64,000 nt of DNA from Flagellimonas eckloniae (GCF_001413955.1 NZ_LCTZ01000002.1:1343501-1407500), one strand, 5' to 3'. Counted from the first letter of the stretch, positions 55,809-64,000 are shown. The notes: generated by a model from the sequence alone, not told the origin. A program made the numbers and translations.

Positions 55809-55835
55809 AAAGGCTTGGTTTTACCAAGCCTTTTT
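55809..55835. terminator. Bidirectional terminator between LD-carboxypeptidase and rocD
   Basis: AAAGGCTTGGT and ACCAAGCCTTT form an 11-bp stem with a 3-base loop; an A-tract on the left and T-tract on the right make it work for both convergent genes. Confidence 0.9.
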
Positions 55836-55842
55836 ACCCTTC

Positions 55843-57126
55843 CTATTGTTTTTCAAACTCTTGGAGTGTTTTTATGATGATGGAAACGCAATCCAGTAGT
55901 TGTTCCCTATTCATTACCAAAGGCGGTGCAAAACGGATGATATTACCGTGCGTCGGTTTGGCCAAAAGACCATTTTCTTTTAAGGCCATACAAATGTCCC
56001 ATGCTGTGGTACTATCTTCCGTATCATTAATTAAAATAGCATTGAGCAAACCTTTTCCACGAACTCCCAACACCAAATCGCAGGTAGTTATAAACGTCTT
56101 GAGTTCTTCTCTAAATATCTCACCCAATTCAAAGGCATTTTCAGCCAACTCCTCTTCTTTTACAACTTCCAAAGCAGCAATTCCCACAGCAGCAGCTATG
56201 GGGTTACCACCAAAAGTACTACCATGGCTACCTGGAGTTATCACCTCCATAATATCATCATTGGCCAAGACAGCCGATATAGGATACGCTCCTCCGGAAA
56301 GTGCCTTACCTAAAATCAAAACATCTGGTTTTACATCTGGTGTTCCACTGCAATGCTTATCGCTACAAGAGCAGTTTCCACATGTGGCCAACAATCTTCC
56401 TGTGCGTGCAATACCAGTCTGCACTTCGTCAGCAATAAAAAGTACATCATACTTTTCACAAAGTTGTTTGGCAGCTTTTAGATAACCTTCGGAAGGTACA
56501 TAAACACCTGCTTCCCCCTGAATGGGTTCAACCAGAAACCCTGCAATGTTTGAATTTGTTTCTAAGGCTTCTTCCAATGCAATTAGATTGTCATATTCAA
56601 TCTTAATAAAGCCTTCGGTGTAAGGGCCATAATTTTTCCTTGCCACTGGGTCATTTGAAAATGAGATAATTGTAGTGGTCCTGCCATGGAAATTATTTTC
56701 GCAAACAACAATTTGTGCTTTATTTTCAGGAACTCCTTTTTTTTGATATGCCCACCTTCTACAAATCTTTAGAGCAGTTTCAACAGCTTCTGCACCTGTA
56801 TTCATTGGCAAAAGCTTATCAAACTTAAAAGTTGAAGCTGCATATTCCTCAAATCTTCCCAGCATGTCATTGTAAAATGCCCTAGAGGTCAGTGTAAGGG
56901 TATTTGCCTGTTCTGTCATTGCTCTAACAATTTTTGGATGACAATGTCCCTGGTTTACTGCGGAGTACGCGGAAAGGAAGTCATAGTACTTTTTTCCTTC
57001 CACATCCCAAACAAAAACACCTTCTCCCCTGCTCAATACAACAGGAAGTGGATGGTAATTGTGAGCTCCGTACTTGTTTTCTAAATCTATCGCTTTTTGC
57101 GATGTTAATTGTTCTAAAACAGCCAT
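55843..57126 (-). CDS. rocD: ornithine--oxo-acid transaminase RocD
   Basis: A 427-residue PLP enzyme converting ornithine and a 2-oxo acid to glutamate semialdehyde and an amino acid. Start set at 57126 (MAVLEQLTSQKAIDLENKYG). The PLP-binding motif is VLILGKALSGGAYPISAVL (Lys of LGK), with LFIADEVQTGIARTGR and the GSHGSTFGGNPIAAA loop. Between these, in the window about 56346-56392, sits an insertion with Cys pattern C-x2-C-x-C-x4-C (ATCGNCSCSDKHCSG), not present in most aminotransferases. The gene is monocistronic, bounded by a shared terminator. Confidence 0.93.
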   Translation of the reverse strand: MAVLEQLTSQKAIDLENKYGAHNYHPLPVVLSRGEGVFVWDVEGKKYYDFLSAYSAVNQGHCHPKIVRAMTEQANTLTLTSRAFYNDMLGRFEEYAASTFKFDKLLPMNTGAEAVETALKICRRWAYQKKGVPENKAQIVVCENNFHGRTTTIISFSNDPVARKNYGPYTEGFIKIEYDNLIALEEALETNSNIAGFLVEPIQGEAGVYVPSEGYLKAAKQLCEKYDVLFIADEVQTGIARTGRLLATCGNCSCSDKHCSGTPDVKPDVLILGKALSGGAYPISAVLANDDIMEVITPGSHGSTFGGNPIAAAVGIAALEVVKEEELAENAFELGEIFREELKTFITTCDLVLGVRGKGLLNAILINDTEDSTTAWDICMALKENGLLAKPTHGNIIRFAPPLVMNREQLLDCVSIIIKTLQEFEKQ

Positions 57127-57345
57127 TTTAATGCGTTTAAAATTATAAAATAACCATTCCTGCAATACCTTTATTCTTTCGAAGTTTCGAAAAAGCAGCG
57201 TGGGAGAGAAATCATCCCTAGTAGTAAATCAAAAATAAAGAATATTTAACATTACTTAAAAAAAATCCTCTCTACTACCATTTTATGTGACCAATTTAAA
57301 AATTGAGGTTCATACTACTACACTAATCTTTTAAAAAACTATAAA

Positions 57346-58518
57346 ATGGAATATTTAGAAAACATGCTCAGTAGCATTACTAATTCCGTTGGTGACTTTT
57401 TACCAGCAACAATTGGCGCAATCTTGATTTTGGTAATTGGTTGGTTCATTGCCGGCTTACTAAAACGCATTACATCCAAACTTATAAAAAGAACTGGGGT
57501 TGATGAAAAAATGAAAAGCGATAAAATAACCCTGTCAAAATTCGTTGGTAAACTTGTTTACTTTCTAGTGATGATTTTTGTCTTTATGCTTGCCTTAGAA
57601 AAGCTAGGTATGCAAAGTGTTTTAGATCCTGTGAAAAATCTACTTGATGGTTTTCTCAACTTCATTCCCAATCTTATAGGCGCAGGCTTGGTTGGCTACA
57701 TTGGGTATATGTTGGCATCTGTAGTTTCCGAACTTGTTGGAATGTCTGGTGATACCATAAAAAAATATGTCCCGAAGCTTGGTTTATCAGAAGGTCTTGA
57801 TCTGGTCGGCATCTTAAAGAAAGTTGTATTTATCTTTATTTTTATTCCACTTTTAATATCGGCTCTAAATATTTTGAACATGGACGCCATTTCTGAGCCA
57901 GCCACATCTGTATTGACGCAATTTTTTGATGCAATTCCCAAAGTTCTATTAGCTGTATTTATTTTAATGCTATTTATTCTAGGCGGAAGATTTTTATCGC
58001 AAATGATAAAAGATATCTTGGCTAAGATGAACCTAAATGATTTTGCAAATAAAATGTATTTGACCAATATGATCGGCAATACAAATCTGTCTAATGCCAT
58101 TGGTAACATAGTATACTTTTTCATTATCATTTTTGGATTGGTGACTGCTATTGAAAAGTTAGAGTTTGTTCAACTAACAGCAATTTTGGAAACCATTACA
58201 AATTTGTCAGGTAAAGTTTTATTTGGATTGATCATTATTATGATTGGTAATTGGGTATCAATAATTGCAAAAAATGCATTTGCTAAAAATGACAACAATA
58301 GTTTTGTAGCTTCTGTATTACGTATTGCAATTCTAGCAATTTTTCTAGCTATGGGTTTAAAGACCATGGGAATGGCCGACGATATAATCAACCTTGCATT
58401 TGGCATTACCCTTGGTACAATTGCCGTTACCGTTGCCCTATCTTTTGGCCTTGGAGGCAGATCAGCTGCCGGAAAGCAAATGGAAAAAATACTTCAAAAG
58501 TTTAATACTAAGAATTAG
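57346..58518 (+). CDS. conserved TM-helix (mechanosensitive channel-like) membrane protein
   Basis: A 390-residue integral membrane protein with about 8-9 hydrophobic segments and several copies of the conserved TM-helix repeat of PF05552 (LPATIGAILILVIGWFIAGLLKR is the first, GAGLVGYIGYMLASVVSELVG, FVASVLRIAILAIFLAMGL). Such proteins are labelled mechanosensitive channels but lack the MscS beta domain. The ending DIINLAFGITLGTIAVTVALSFGLGGRSAAGK is typical. Role in osmotic response is possible but unproven. Monocistronic with its own terminator. Confidence 0.85.
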   Translation: MEYLENMLSSITNSVGDFLPATIGAILILVIGWFIAGLLKRITSKLIKRTGVDEKMKSDKITLSKFVGKLVYFLVMIFVFMLALEKLGMQSVLDPVKNLLDGFLNFIPNLIGAGLVGYIGYMLASVVSELVGMSGDTIKKYVPKLGLSEGLDLVGILKKVVFIFIFIPLLISALNILNMDAISEPATSVLTQFFDAIPKVLLAVFILMLFILGGRFLSQMIKDILAKMNLNDFANKMYLTNMIGNTNLSNAIGNIVYFFIIIFGLVTAIEKLEFVQLTAILETITNLSGKVLFGLIIIMIGNWVSIIAKNAFAKNDNNSFVASVLRIAILAIFLAMGLKTMGMADDIINLAFGITLGTIAVTVALSFGLGGRSAAGKQMEKILQKFNTKN

Positions 58519-58560
58519 CTATTTTAAATATCCCTTGAATTTTATCTATTTTCTTATTTA

Positions 58561-58588
58561 GACCCTAGTTTTAAGCTAGGGTCTTTTT
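58561..58588 (+). terminator. Rho-independent terminator of the TM-helix channel gene
   Basis: GACCCTAG and CTAGGGTC form an 8-bp stem with a 7-base loop, followed by five T. Confidence 0.92.
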
Positions 58589-58680
58589 ATAAAAGTCATT
58601 ACCTATTCTTTTCAAGTTTCAAAAGAATAGTGTGAAAGAGAAATCATACCTGAAGAGTTCCCAAAATATTAAATATTTTT

Positions 58681-59067
58681 TCAATCATTCTTTTTATTCG
58701 ATAAAGTTGCAATTTGTAATTCCAATCGCTTAAGTTCCCTCAAAATATCGTTCTTATCCATTTGCATCCATACAAACAGCTTTATCATACTCATAAAAAT
58801 TAGGCATGCAAATATTGCCGTTCCCCATTCAATAAGCTCATTTGTCACGTCCGTATTTAAAAATTGAACGATACAGAATATAAGTAATCCTAAAATTATG
58901 AGATTGACCAAATTCATTATAATGGCCAACCATCCTGATTTTCCCCTAAATACCCCTCCAAGTTTTTCAAAAATATTCTGTTCTCCAAGCTCATCATAAA
59001 ATTTTGCCTCTTCTTTGGTTAAAGCCTCCTTAATAAGTTCGTCTATTTTTTCAATGTCTTTTTTCAT
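58681..59067 (-). CDS. DUF6768-type membrane partner of ECF sigma factor
   Basis: A 128-residue protein with a polar N-terminus (about 1-45: IEKIDELIKEALTKEEAKFYDELGEQ), two membrane helices (about 48-68 and 78-100) and a helical C-terminal tail (LRELKRLELQIATLSNKK). It fits the DUF6768 family found right after ECF sigma factors in flavobacteria. Overlap with the sigma gene is 4 bases (59064-59067). A role in holding or modulating the sigma factor is likely from position, but no anti-sigma zinc motif is present. Confidence 0.8.
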   Translation of the reverse strand: MKKDIEKIDELIKEALTKEEAKFYDELGEQNIFEKLGGVFRGKSGWLAIIMNLVNLIILGLLIFCIVQFLNTDVTNELIEWGTAIFACLIFMSMIKLFVWMQMDKNDILRELKRLELQIATLSNKKND

Positions 59068-59609
59068 CGTTTCTTTGTCTTTAATAGTTCCTTTAATTTT
59101 TCTCTGGCATGAAACAGCCTTGATTTAGCTGTTCCAACGGATATTTCCAAAATGCTTTCAATTTCTTTCAATGAATACTCTTCCAAGTAAAATAGTCTTA
59201 ATACCATCTGTTGATTTTCCGGTAATTCTTTTATAGCCAAGTGGAGTTTTTTAATCTCGGACTCCCTGTCATCAGAACTATCAGTCGTCGTGGCATCTTT
59301 ATGAATACTTTCAATATGCATCCTATTTCTTTTTAGCTTACCTAAATAATCCAGAGACTTTCTGGTCACTATTCTTGTGGCCCAACTGCTGAAACTATTA
59401 GGGTCCTTGAGTGTATAAAGCTTGCTAATAATAGTCTTCCATGAATCTTGGACAATATCTTTTGAAACTTCAACATCATACGTAAATCTATACGAATGTT
59501 TGCATAACCTAACATGATGCCTCTTTACCAATAGGGATAAAGATTTTCTGTTTCCAGATTGATATTCCAATACCAGTAGTCCGTCAAATGCGTATTCCGT
59601 TGTTTTCAT
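59064..59609 (-). CDS. ECF-type RNA polymerase sigma factor
   Basis: A 181-residue sigma factor; start set at 59609 (MKTTEYAFDGLLV), because the longer frame to 59687 adds a non-homologous stretch. Region 2 is at about residues 18-82 (VSKDIVQDSWKTIISKLYTLKDPNSFSSWATRIVTRKSLDYL) and region 4 at about 120-178 (LPENQQMVLRLFYLEEYSLKEIESILEISVGTAKSRLFHAREKLK). Co-expressed with the DUF6768 gene. Divergent from rlmD, with 119 bases between start codons. Confidence 0.9.
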   Translation of the reverse strand: MKTTEYAFDGLLVLEYQSGNRKSLSLLVKRHHVRLCKHSYRFTYDVEVSKDIVQDSWKTIISKLYTLKDPNSFSSWATRIVTRKSLDYLGKLKRNRMHIESIHKDATTTDSSDDRESEIKKLHLAIKELPENQQMVLRLFYLEEYSLKEIESILEISVGTAKSRLFHAREKLKELLKTKKR

Positions 59610-59692
59610 ACTATCATCTAATACAAGGACATGGAAGTAACCAAAAGGTTCAAAAAAAAAGTAAATTTTAACTGGTTCATGCTTCAAGTTAA

Positions 59693-59724
59693 TTGTTCTT
59701 TATGAAAACCTATGCTTACTTTTG
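59693..59724 (+). promoter_or_regulatory. Promoter of rlmD
   Basis: TTG at 59693-59695, 21 bases, then TACTTTTG at 59717-59724, a good fit to the Bacteroidota TTG / TAnnTTTG promoter. The rlmD ATG is at 59729, so the mRNA should be leaderless or nearly so. Confidence 0.6.
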
Positions 59725-59728
59725 CGCC

Positions 59729-61141
59729 ATGCGCAAAAAAAGAAGTCGACAAACTTTTGAACATGTTGAGGTAATCGATGCTGGGGCAAAAGGTAAATCT
59801 GTTGGAAAAGCTCCAGATGGGAGGGTAATTTTTCTTTCCAATGCAGTGCCAGGTGATGTTGTTGATGTAATGACCACCAAAAAAAGGAAGGCATTTTTTG
59901 AAGGAGTAGCTACAAATTTCCACACGTACTCCGATAAAAGAACAGCTCCAGAATGCGAGCACTTTGGAGTTTGTGGTGGTTGCAAATGGCAGCACATGGC
60001 GTACGAACATCAACTCTATTTTAAACAGAAAGAGGTTGAAAATAACCTAAAACGCATTGGAAATCTTGACTTGCCGGAACTAACACCAATACTAGGTTCA
60101 AAAAAGCAATATTTCTACCGGAACAAAATGGAGTTTTCTTTTTCGAGCAGTCGATGGCTAACACAAGAAGAAATCAATTCAACAGACCAAATTGAAGATA
60201 GAAATGCCCTAGGGTTCCATATTCCCGGTATGTGGGACAAGATTCTGGACATTAAAAAATGTCACCTTCAAGAAGATCCTTCAAACGCAATCCGTTTAGA
60301 AATTAGGGGATTTTCCAGCGAAAACGGATTACCATTTTTTTACCCAAGAAAACAAGAAGGATTATTGAGAACCATGATGTTGAGAACAACCTCAATAGGT
60401 GAAATAATGCTTCTCATTCAATTTTATGAGGATAACCTTCAACAACGTGAGTTGCTATTGAATCACCTAAAACAAAAATTTCCTGAAATTACCTCGTTAC
60501 AATATGTAATCAACCAAAAGCAGAACGATACTATTTATGACCAAGAAGTACTCTGTTATGCTGGGCGTGATCATATTTTTGAAGAGATGGAGGGGCTTCG
60601 ATTCAAGATAAATGCAAAGTCCTTTTATCAGACCAATTCAGAGCAAGCCTTTGAATTATACAAAATTACGCGAGATTTTGCAGGTCTTACAGGAAATGAG
60701 TTGGTCTATGATCTATACACCGGTACGGGAACCATAGCACAGTTTGTCGCAAAAAATGCAAAGAAAGTAATAGGTATAGAGTCTGTACCCGAAGCCATTG
60801 AAGATGCAAAGACAAATGCAGCCAACAACGAAATCACTAACGTGGATTTCTTTGTAGGGGATATGAAAAATGTGTTCAGCAAAGAGTTTGTTAATCTGCA
60901 CGGACAACCTGACATTGTTATTACGGATCCCCCACGAGATGGCATGCATAAACAAGTGGTTGAACAACTTTTACACGCTGCTCCACCCAAAATTGTTTAT
61001 GTAAGTTGTAACAGTGCCACACAGGCAAGGGATTTGGCTATTTTGAATAAAAAGTATACTATCGTCAAGGTGCAACCTGTTGACATGTTTCCCCAAACCC
61101 ATCACGTTGAAAATGTTGTACTTTTGAAAAAACGGGTATAA
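59729..61141 (+). CDS. rlmD: 23S rRNA (uracil-5-)-methyltransferase RlmD
   Basis: A 470-residue SAM-dependent enzyme methylating uracil in 23S rRNA (U1939 in E. coli numbering). Start set at 59729 (MRKKRSRQTFEHVEV). An N-terminal TRAM domain (about 5-60) is followed by the iron-sulfur Cys cluster (CEHFGVCGGCKWQH), and the Rossmann methyltransferase part has VYDLYTGTGTIAQFVAKNAKKVIGIE, ITDPPRDGMHKQVV and the catalytic Cys in IVYVSCNSATQARDLA. Complete. Followed by the DUF6452 and DUF6048 genes, a conserved flavobacterial order. The promoter suggests a leaderless message. Confidence 0.95.
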   Translation: MRKKRSRQTFEHVEVIDAGAKGKSVGKAPDGRVIFLSNAVPGDVVDVMTTKKRKAFFEGVATNFHTYSDKRTAPECEHFGVCGGCKWQHMAYEHQLYFKQKEVENNLKRIGNLDLPELTPILGSKKQYFYRNKMEFSFSSSRWLTQEEINSTDQIEDRNALGFHIPGMWDKILDIKKCHLQEDPSNAIRLEIRGFSSENGLPFFYPRKQEGLLRTMMLRTTSIGEIMLLIQFYEDNLQQRELLLNHLKQKFPEITSLQYVINQKQNDTIYDQEVLCYAGRDHIFEEMEGLRFKINAKSFYQTNSEQAFELYKITRDFAGLTGNELVYDLYTGTGTIAQFVAKNAKKVIGIESVPEAIEDAKTNAANNEITNVDFFVGDMKNVFSKEFVNLHGQPDIVITDPPRDGMHKQVVEQLLHAAPPKIVYVSCNSATQARDLAILNKKYTIVKVQPVDMFPQTHHVENVVLLKKRV

Positions 61142-61170
61142 TTATTGATGAAATCTGTTTTTAATTTAGA

Positions 61171-61683
61171 ATGAAGAAAATACTTCCAATCTTACTGATT
61201 ACCTTTTTATTTGTGCATATTTCTTCTTGTGAAAAGGATGATATCTGTGTTGACGGTGATACTCCCCTACTTTACATTGGCTTTTATGATGCTTCGGATA
61301 CCACTGAATTTAAAAATGTCCCAACCCTAAGAATTAAGGAAGTTGTTTTGGATTCTGTTCTTGACACTTTTACAGATCGTTCCAGCTCTTTGGATTCTGT
61401 TGGCATGCCATTACGTATAGATGCTAGCAGTACGAGTTTTGCTTTTATTTCAGGTTCTGCCGATGATGAAACGACTGGTGAGGAAACTGGTACTGTTGAT
61501 ACGTTGACAATCAATTACCAAACTCTGGAAGTCTTTATATCCAGAGCCTGCGGCTTTGTCGCTAATTACGATGATTTGACCGTAACACTTCCAGAAAGTA
61601 CAGAAAATTGGATTCAGGATATCACCATAGTAGAAGAAACCATTGAAAACTCCAATAATATCCATGTTAAAATATTTCATTAG
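61171..61683 (+). CDS. DUF6452 lipoprotein
   Basis: A 170-residue lipoprotein. Signal peptide ends HISSC (Cys20) with EKDD after it, an acidic surface-export-type motif. The mature domain is beta-rich (LYIGFYDASDTTEFKNVPTLRIKEV, and FISRACGFVANYDDLTVTL) with a further Cys pair (Cys25 and one in RACGF) that could form a disulfide. This fits the DUF6452 family, which occurs beside rlmD and DUF6048 genes in flavobacteria. It overlaps the DUF6048 gene by 20 bases. Function unknown. Confidence 0.85.
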   Translation: MKKILPILLITFLFVHISSCEKDDICVDGDTPLLYIGFYDASDTTEFKNVPTLRIKEVVLDSVLDTFTDRSSSLDSVGMPLRIDASSTSFAFISGSADDETTGEETGTVDTLTINYQTLEVFISRACGFVANYDDLTVTLPESTENWIQDITIVEETIENSNNIHVKIFH

Positions 61684-62428
61684 CCTTTTTTTCATTGTAA
61701 TTCCTTTGCTGGTCATAGGTCAAGATAAACCTATAGACCTGCAACCAAAAGATACGGTGGAGTATAAAGAAGAATATGGTTTACGGGTTGGTGTGGACTT
61801 AAACCGATTGATATTCTCATTTGTAGATGAAGACTATACCGGTTTAGAGTTGGTAGGTGATTATAGACTTACACAAAAATTATATGTAGCTGCCGAATTA
61901 GGTAATGAAGAAAAAACACGATCAGAAGATTTGGGCAATAGCGTGCTTTATAATCACACAGTATCCGGAAGTTACCTAAAAGTAGGTGTGGACATGAACA
62001 CGTATGAAAACTGGTTTGGCATGAACAATGTCATTTCAATTGGTGGCCGCTATGCTATAGCTAGTTTTAACCAAACCCTGAATGACTATTCTATTTATGA
62101 TACTAGTCGTTTCTACAATCCAGACGGTTTTGTTCCGGGATTGGAACCAGGTCAAAAGTTTGAAAGTCTTAGTGCATCTTGGCTAGAATTTATATTTGGT
62201 GTAAAAGCGGAACTTTTTGCCAATATTTATATGGGAATAAGTGCCCGTTTAGGCTTTTTGATTTCCAATAAAGAAGATGATGCTTTTCGCAACTTATGGA
62301 TTCCAGGTTTTAACAAAGTAACGGACGACAGCAATTTTGGCGTAAGTTACAACTACACCATCTCCTACTTTATACCGCTTTACAAAAAATCCAAAAAGGA
62401 AAAAGAGAAATTGCCAGAACCAGAGTAA
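61664..62428 (+). CDS. DUF6048 outer-membrane-barrel-like protein
   Basis: Start set at 61664 (MLKYFISLFFIV), inside the end of the DUF6452 gene. A 254-residue protein with a signal peptide (ending VIGQD) and alternating amphipathic strands (YGLRVGVDLNRLIFSF, TGLELVGDYRLTQKLYVAAEL, SGSYLKVGVDM, WLEFIFGVKAELFANIYMGISARLGFLI) that predict a small outer membrane beta-barrel of about eight to ten strands. It fits DUF6048. The C-terminus is a Lys/Glu-rich tail. Coupled with DUF6452, so the lipoprotein and barrel may form a complex. Confidence 0.83.
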   Translation: MLKYFISLFFIVIPLLVIGQDKPIDLQPKDTVEYKEEYGLRVGVDLNRLIFSFVDEDYTGLELVGDYRLTQKLYVAAELGNEEKTRSEDLGNSVLYNHTVSGSYLKVGVDMNTYENWFGMNNVISIGGRYAIASFNQTLNDYSIYDTSRFYNPDGFVPGLEPGQKFESLSASWLEFIFGVKAELFANIYMGISARLGFLISNKEDDAFRNLWIPGFNKVTDDSNFGVSYNYTISYFIPLYKKSKKEKEKLPEPE

Positions 62429-62497
62429 AATTCGGTAAACATCTTTTATCTTTAAGGTACCCTAGCAAAACCCCAATATTCTTGTTAAAGACTTTAC

Positions 62498-62770
62498 ATG
62501 GTACTATATGTTGTTTTCCTAGTTCCACTTGCGCTATTGGGTTTTAGTATGTATTGGTTGCGCAATTGGAGTATGGCTTGGCCCTTTTTTAGTGTAAATA
62601 TTATTTTGATAGTGGCTTACATGATCTATTTTTGGAAAGGTGACCTTGCATTTTTTAAAAGCAACCAATATGGTTTTGAGCGACTGTTTTTATTTCTATT
62701 AGTACCCTTGGTTCATACCTTCTTTATTTTTGTCTTTGCATTTTTCATGAAACTCGTTTTCCGCAAATAA
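62498..62770 (+). CDS. small membrane protein
   Basis: A 90-residue protein with three hydrophobic segments (about 2-20, 25-45 and 62-88). Family not recognised. It is 69 bases after the DUF6048 gene and 22 bases before the VOC gene, on the same strand, so may be part of the same transcript. Its topology suggests an inner membrane location; nothing more can be said. Confidence 0.55.
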   Translation: MVLYVVFLVPLALLGFSMYWLRNWSMAWPFFSVNIILIVAYMIYFWKGDLAFFKSNQYGFERLFLFLLVPLVHTFFIFVFAFFMKLVFRK

Positions 62771-62792
62771 TACCATTAAAAAAGTTATACGA

Positions 62793-63140
62793 ATGAAAAA
62801 TAAGAATACATTGATAAATTATGTTGAATTCAAGACCAAGGATTTAGAGAAAACAAAACAATTTTATAATGCATGCTTTGGATGGGTCTTTACGGATTAC
62901 GGACCTACCTATATCGCTTTTGAAGAAAGTGGTATTGAAGGAGGGTTTGAAACAACAGAAGAAGAAATTGTAAATGGAGTACTTGTGGTATTATACCATG
63001 AAAATCTTAATGTAATAAAAGACAAGATTGAAGCGCATGATGGAACAATATCCATAGCTATTTTCTCATTCCCGGGAGGAAGAAGGTTTCATTTTCTTGA
63101 CCCATCAGGAAACGAACTTGCGGTTTGGTCAGATAAATAA
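62793..63140 (+). CDS. VOC (glyoxalase/bleomycin-resistance fold) family protein
   Basis: A 115-residue protein with one vicinal-oxygen-chelate repeat pair: VEFKTKDLEKTKQFYNACFGWVFTDYGPTYIAFEE in the first half and a closing FPGGRRFHFLDPSGNELAVWSD. The Glu in the last strand is the usual metal ligand, but not all ligands are visible, so metal binding is uncertain. The family includes lyases, dioxygenases and resistance proteins. Substrate cannot be inferred. It is the last gene of the plus-strand run. Confidence 0.85.
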   Translation: MKNKNTLINYVEFKTKDLEKTKQFYNACFGWVFTDYGPTYIAFEESGIEGGFETTEEEIVNGVLVVLYHENLNVIKDKIEAHDGTISIAIFSFPGGRRFHFLDPSGNELAVWSDK

Positions 63141-63149
63141 GAAAGCATA

Positions 63150-63380
63150 TTAAATTTCTCGCATTCCTTTAATGAAAATCCATTTCATCAAAACCTTTTC
63201 TCCATCATCAGTTGTAATGGCACCAAACTTGGGAGCCAACACGTTGGCTATAATAGCTGAGGTAACTGCCAAAAAAATGGGATTGATGGGTAGGTAATAT
63301 CCCAATGCCAAACGTGCTATTAAAAACAATACCACAAAGGCTATAAAATTGAACAGCAATGCTTTATGTTTTGGTTTCAT
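63150..63380 (-). CDS. small membrane protein next to the RlmL-like gene
   Basis: A 76-residue protein with two hydrophobic segments (about 8-28 and 30-52) and a charged C-terminus. Family not recognised. Its start overlaps the stop of the upstream methyltransferase gene by 17 bases, so it is translationally coupled to it. It converges with the VOC gene at 9 bases. Confidence 0.6.
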   Translation of the reverse strand: MKPKHKALLFNFIAFVVLFLIARLALGYYLPINPIFLAVTSAIIANVLAPKFGAITTDDGEKVLMKWIFIKGMREI

Positions 63381-64000
63381 TTACTTCTGATTTATGCTTT
63401 GCTTTCTTACTTCCTTCGTACATTTCATATTTAACAAGTCTTGACTCTAAACTTCCATTGAACGCTTTTATTTTTCTTGAAGGCCGGAGGCCTACAAACT
63501 TTAAAGATTCAAGATTTGAAGTAATTAACCATGCATTGGTACCCGGATAATGTTGTTTTAAGGTATCTCCAATTTTACCATAAAAGTCTTCAAAGTCAAT
63601 TTCCAGTCTTTCCCCATAGGGTGGATTAAAAACCATATGTAATTTTGAATCTACCGGTTTTTCTGTTCTAAAAAAATCTTTTCGCTCTATGGTAATGTAT
63701 TCAGAAAGATTTGAATTATCAACATTCTCTTGCGCCTTTCGCGTAGCAGAGGGAGCTTTATCATATCCAATAATCTTATGGTGGAATTCTCGAGTCTTAT
63801 TCAAACTTGCCGCCACAATTTTCTCATGAAGTTCGGCATCATAATCATTCCAATTCATAAATGCATAGGCTTCCCTGTTAATATTGGCCGGTATGTTACA
63901 GGCAATCATTCCAGCTTCAATTAAAAAAGTACCACTTCCACACATAGGATCTAGAAAATCCAATTGTCCGTCCCATCCACTTAAAAATAATAAGCCCGCA
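63364..64000 (-). CDS. RlmL-like class I methyltransferase, 5' end cut by window
   Basis: The C-terminal part of a THUMP-domain-type class I SAM-dependent RNA methyltransferase of the RlmL/YpsC group, which methylates 23S rRNA guanosine N2. The frame is open to the right edge; residues AGLLFLSGWDGQ are encoded up to the edge. Seen motifs are the SAM-binding DPMCGSGTFLIEAG, the acidic IIGYDKAPSATRKAQENV, and catalytic NPPYGERL. The C-terminal basic tail is visible; the N-terminal THUMP domain lies outside. The small membrane gene downstream overlaps it. Confidence 0.92.
   Translation of the reverse strand, partial: AGLLFLSGWDGQLDFLDPMCGSGTFLIEAGMIACNIPANINREAYAFMNWNDYDAELHEKIVAASLNKTREFHHKIIGYDKAPSATRKAQENVDNSNLSEYITIERKDFFRTEKPVDSKLHMVFNPPYGERLEIDFEDFYGKIGDTLKQHYPGTNAWLITSNLESLKFVGLRPSRKIKAFNGSLESRLVKYEMYEGSKKAKHKSEVNETKT

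Noticed and set aside
55874-56485. 203-codon open frame antisense to rocD
   Set aside because: Composition is the Ser/Lys-rich mirror of the rocD reading frame, with no recognisable motif; rocD is certain.
57346-58518. True MscS channel
   Set aside because: Only the TM-helix repeat pattern is seen; the MscS pore helix and beta domain are missing.

Overview
The window looks like a chromosome segment of a marine-type member of the Flavobacteriaceae (Bacteroidota). This rests on AT-rich DNA, many promoters of the TAnnTTTG (-7) type, few Shine-Dalgarno sites, several lipoproteins with acidic surface-export motifs after the lipid cysteine, and characteristic gene content (BshC for bacillithiol, DUF6048/DUF6452 beside rlmD, DUF6768 beside an ECF sigma factor, TPR-LuxR membrane regulators). 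No tRNA, rRNA, CRISPR array, prophage or transposase gene was seen. Both edges cut a gene: a GH13 alpha-glucosidase on the left and an RlmL-like rRNA methyltransferase on the right.

Layout. 0-9.4 kb: end of a maltose/oligosaccharide alpha-glucosidase, an Lrp regulator divergent from a small membrane protein plus acetyltransferase, an M23-like lipoprotein, an NTF2-fold exported protein with an AraC regulator, NDH-2, an ECF sigma factor with a membrane partner, and an atypical PlsC-family acyltransferase. 9.4-18.3 kb: CoA-type Nudix hydrolase and a lipoprotein cyclophilin with overlapping start codons, then the conserved RDD / SpoIIM / membrane / DUF4129 / DUF4350 / MoxR / DUF58 envelope cluster. 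18.3-36.4 kb: mostly housekeeping (mnmA, nitronate monooxygenase-like, a four-FAS1 lipoprotein, yidC, pyrG, guaA with a LysM-binding protein, OsmC and DUF922, pgmB), with a serine hydrolase and an AraC regulator between them. 48.4-64 kb: PNPOx-like protein, bshC, M14 and S66 peptidases, rocD, a TM-helix channel, ECF sigma/DUF6768, rlmD-DUF6452-DUF6048 and small genes.

The most unusual part is 36.5-48.2 kb: three tandem two-gene modules. Each has a transmembrane one-component regulator (periplasmic TPRs, one membrane helix, coiled coil, cytoplasmic LuxR-type HTH) followed by a paralogous 560-572 residue lipoprotein. The lipoproteins look like a lipid anchor with surface-export signal, an N-terminal beta domain, a beta-trefoil-like middle, and a Cys-bracketed C-terminal module resembling the aerolysin/ETX-MTX2 pore-forming fold. 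Each lipoprotein gene has the same control region: a TGTnCnCC-type box exactly 39 bp before a TAGGTTTG -7 element, then a leader of about 110-125 nt with a long hairpin whose base pairs are kept by compensatory changes in all three copies. The hairpin's left arm can also pair perfectly (10 bp) with a sequence just before the start codon, so the leader could switch between two folds. I read this as a candidate undescribed receptor / RNA-leader / surface-toxin-like system. The protein fold and the switch are inferences; the repeat structure and base pairing are read directly from the sequence.
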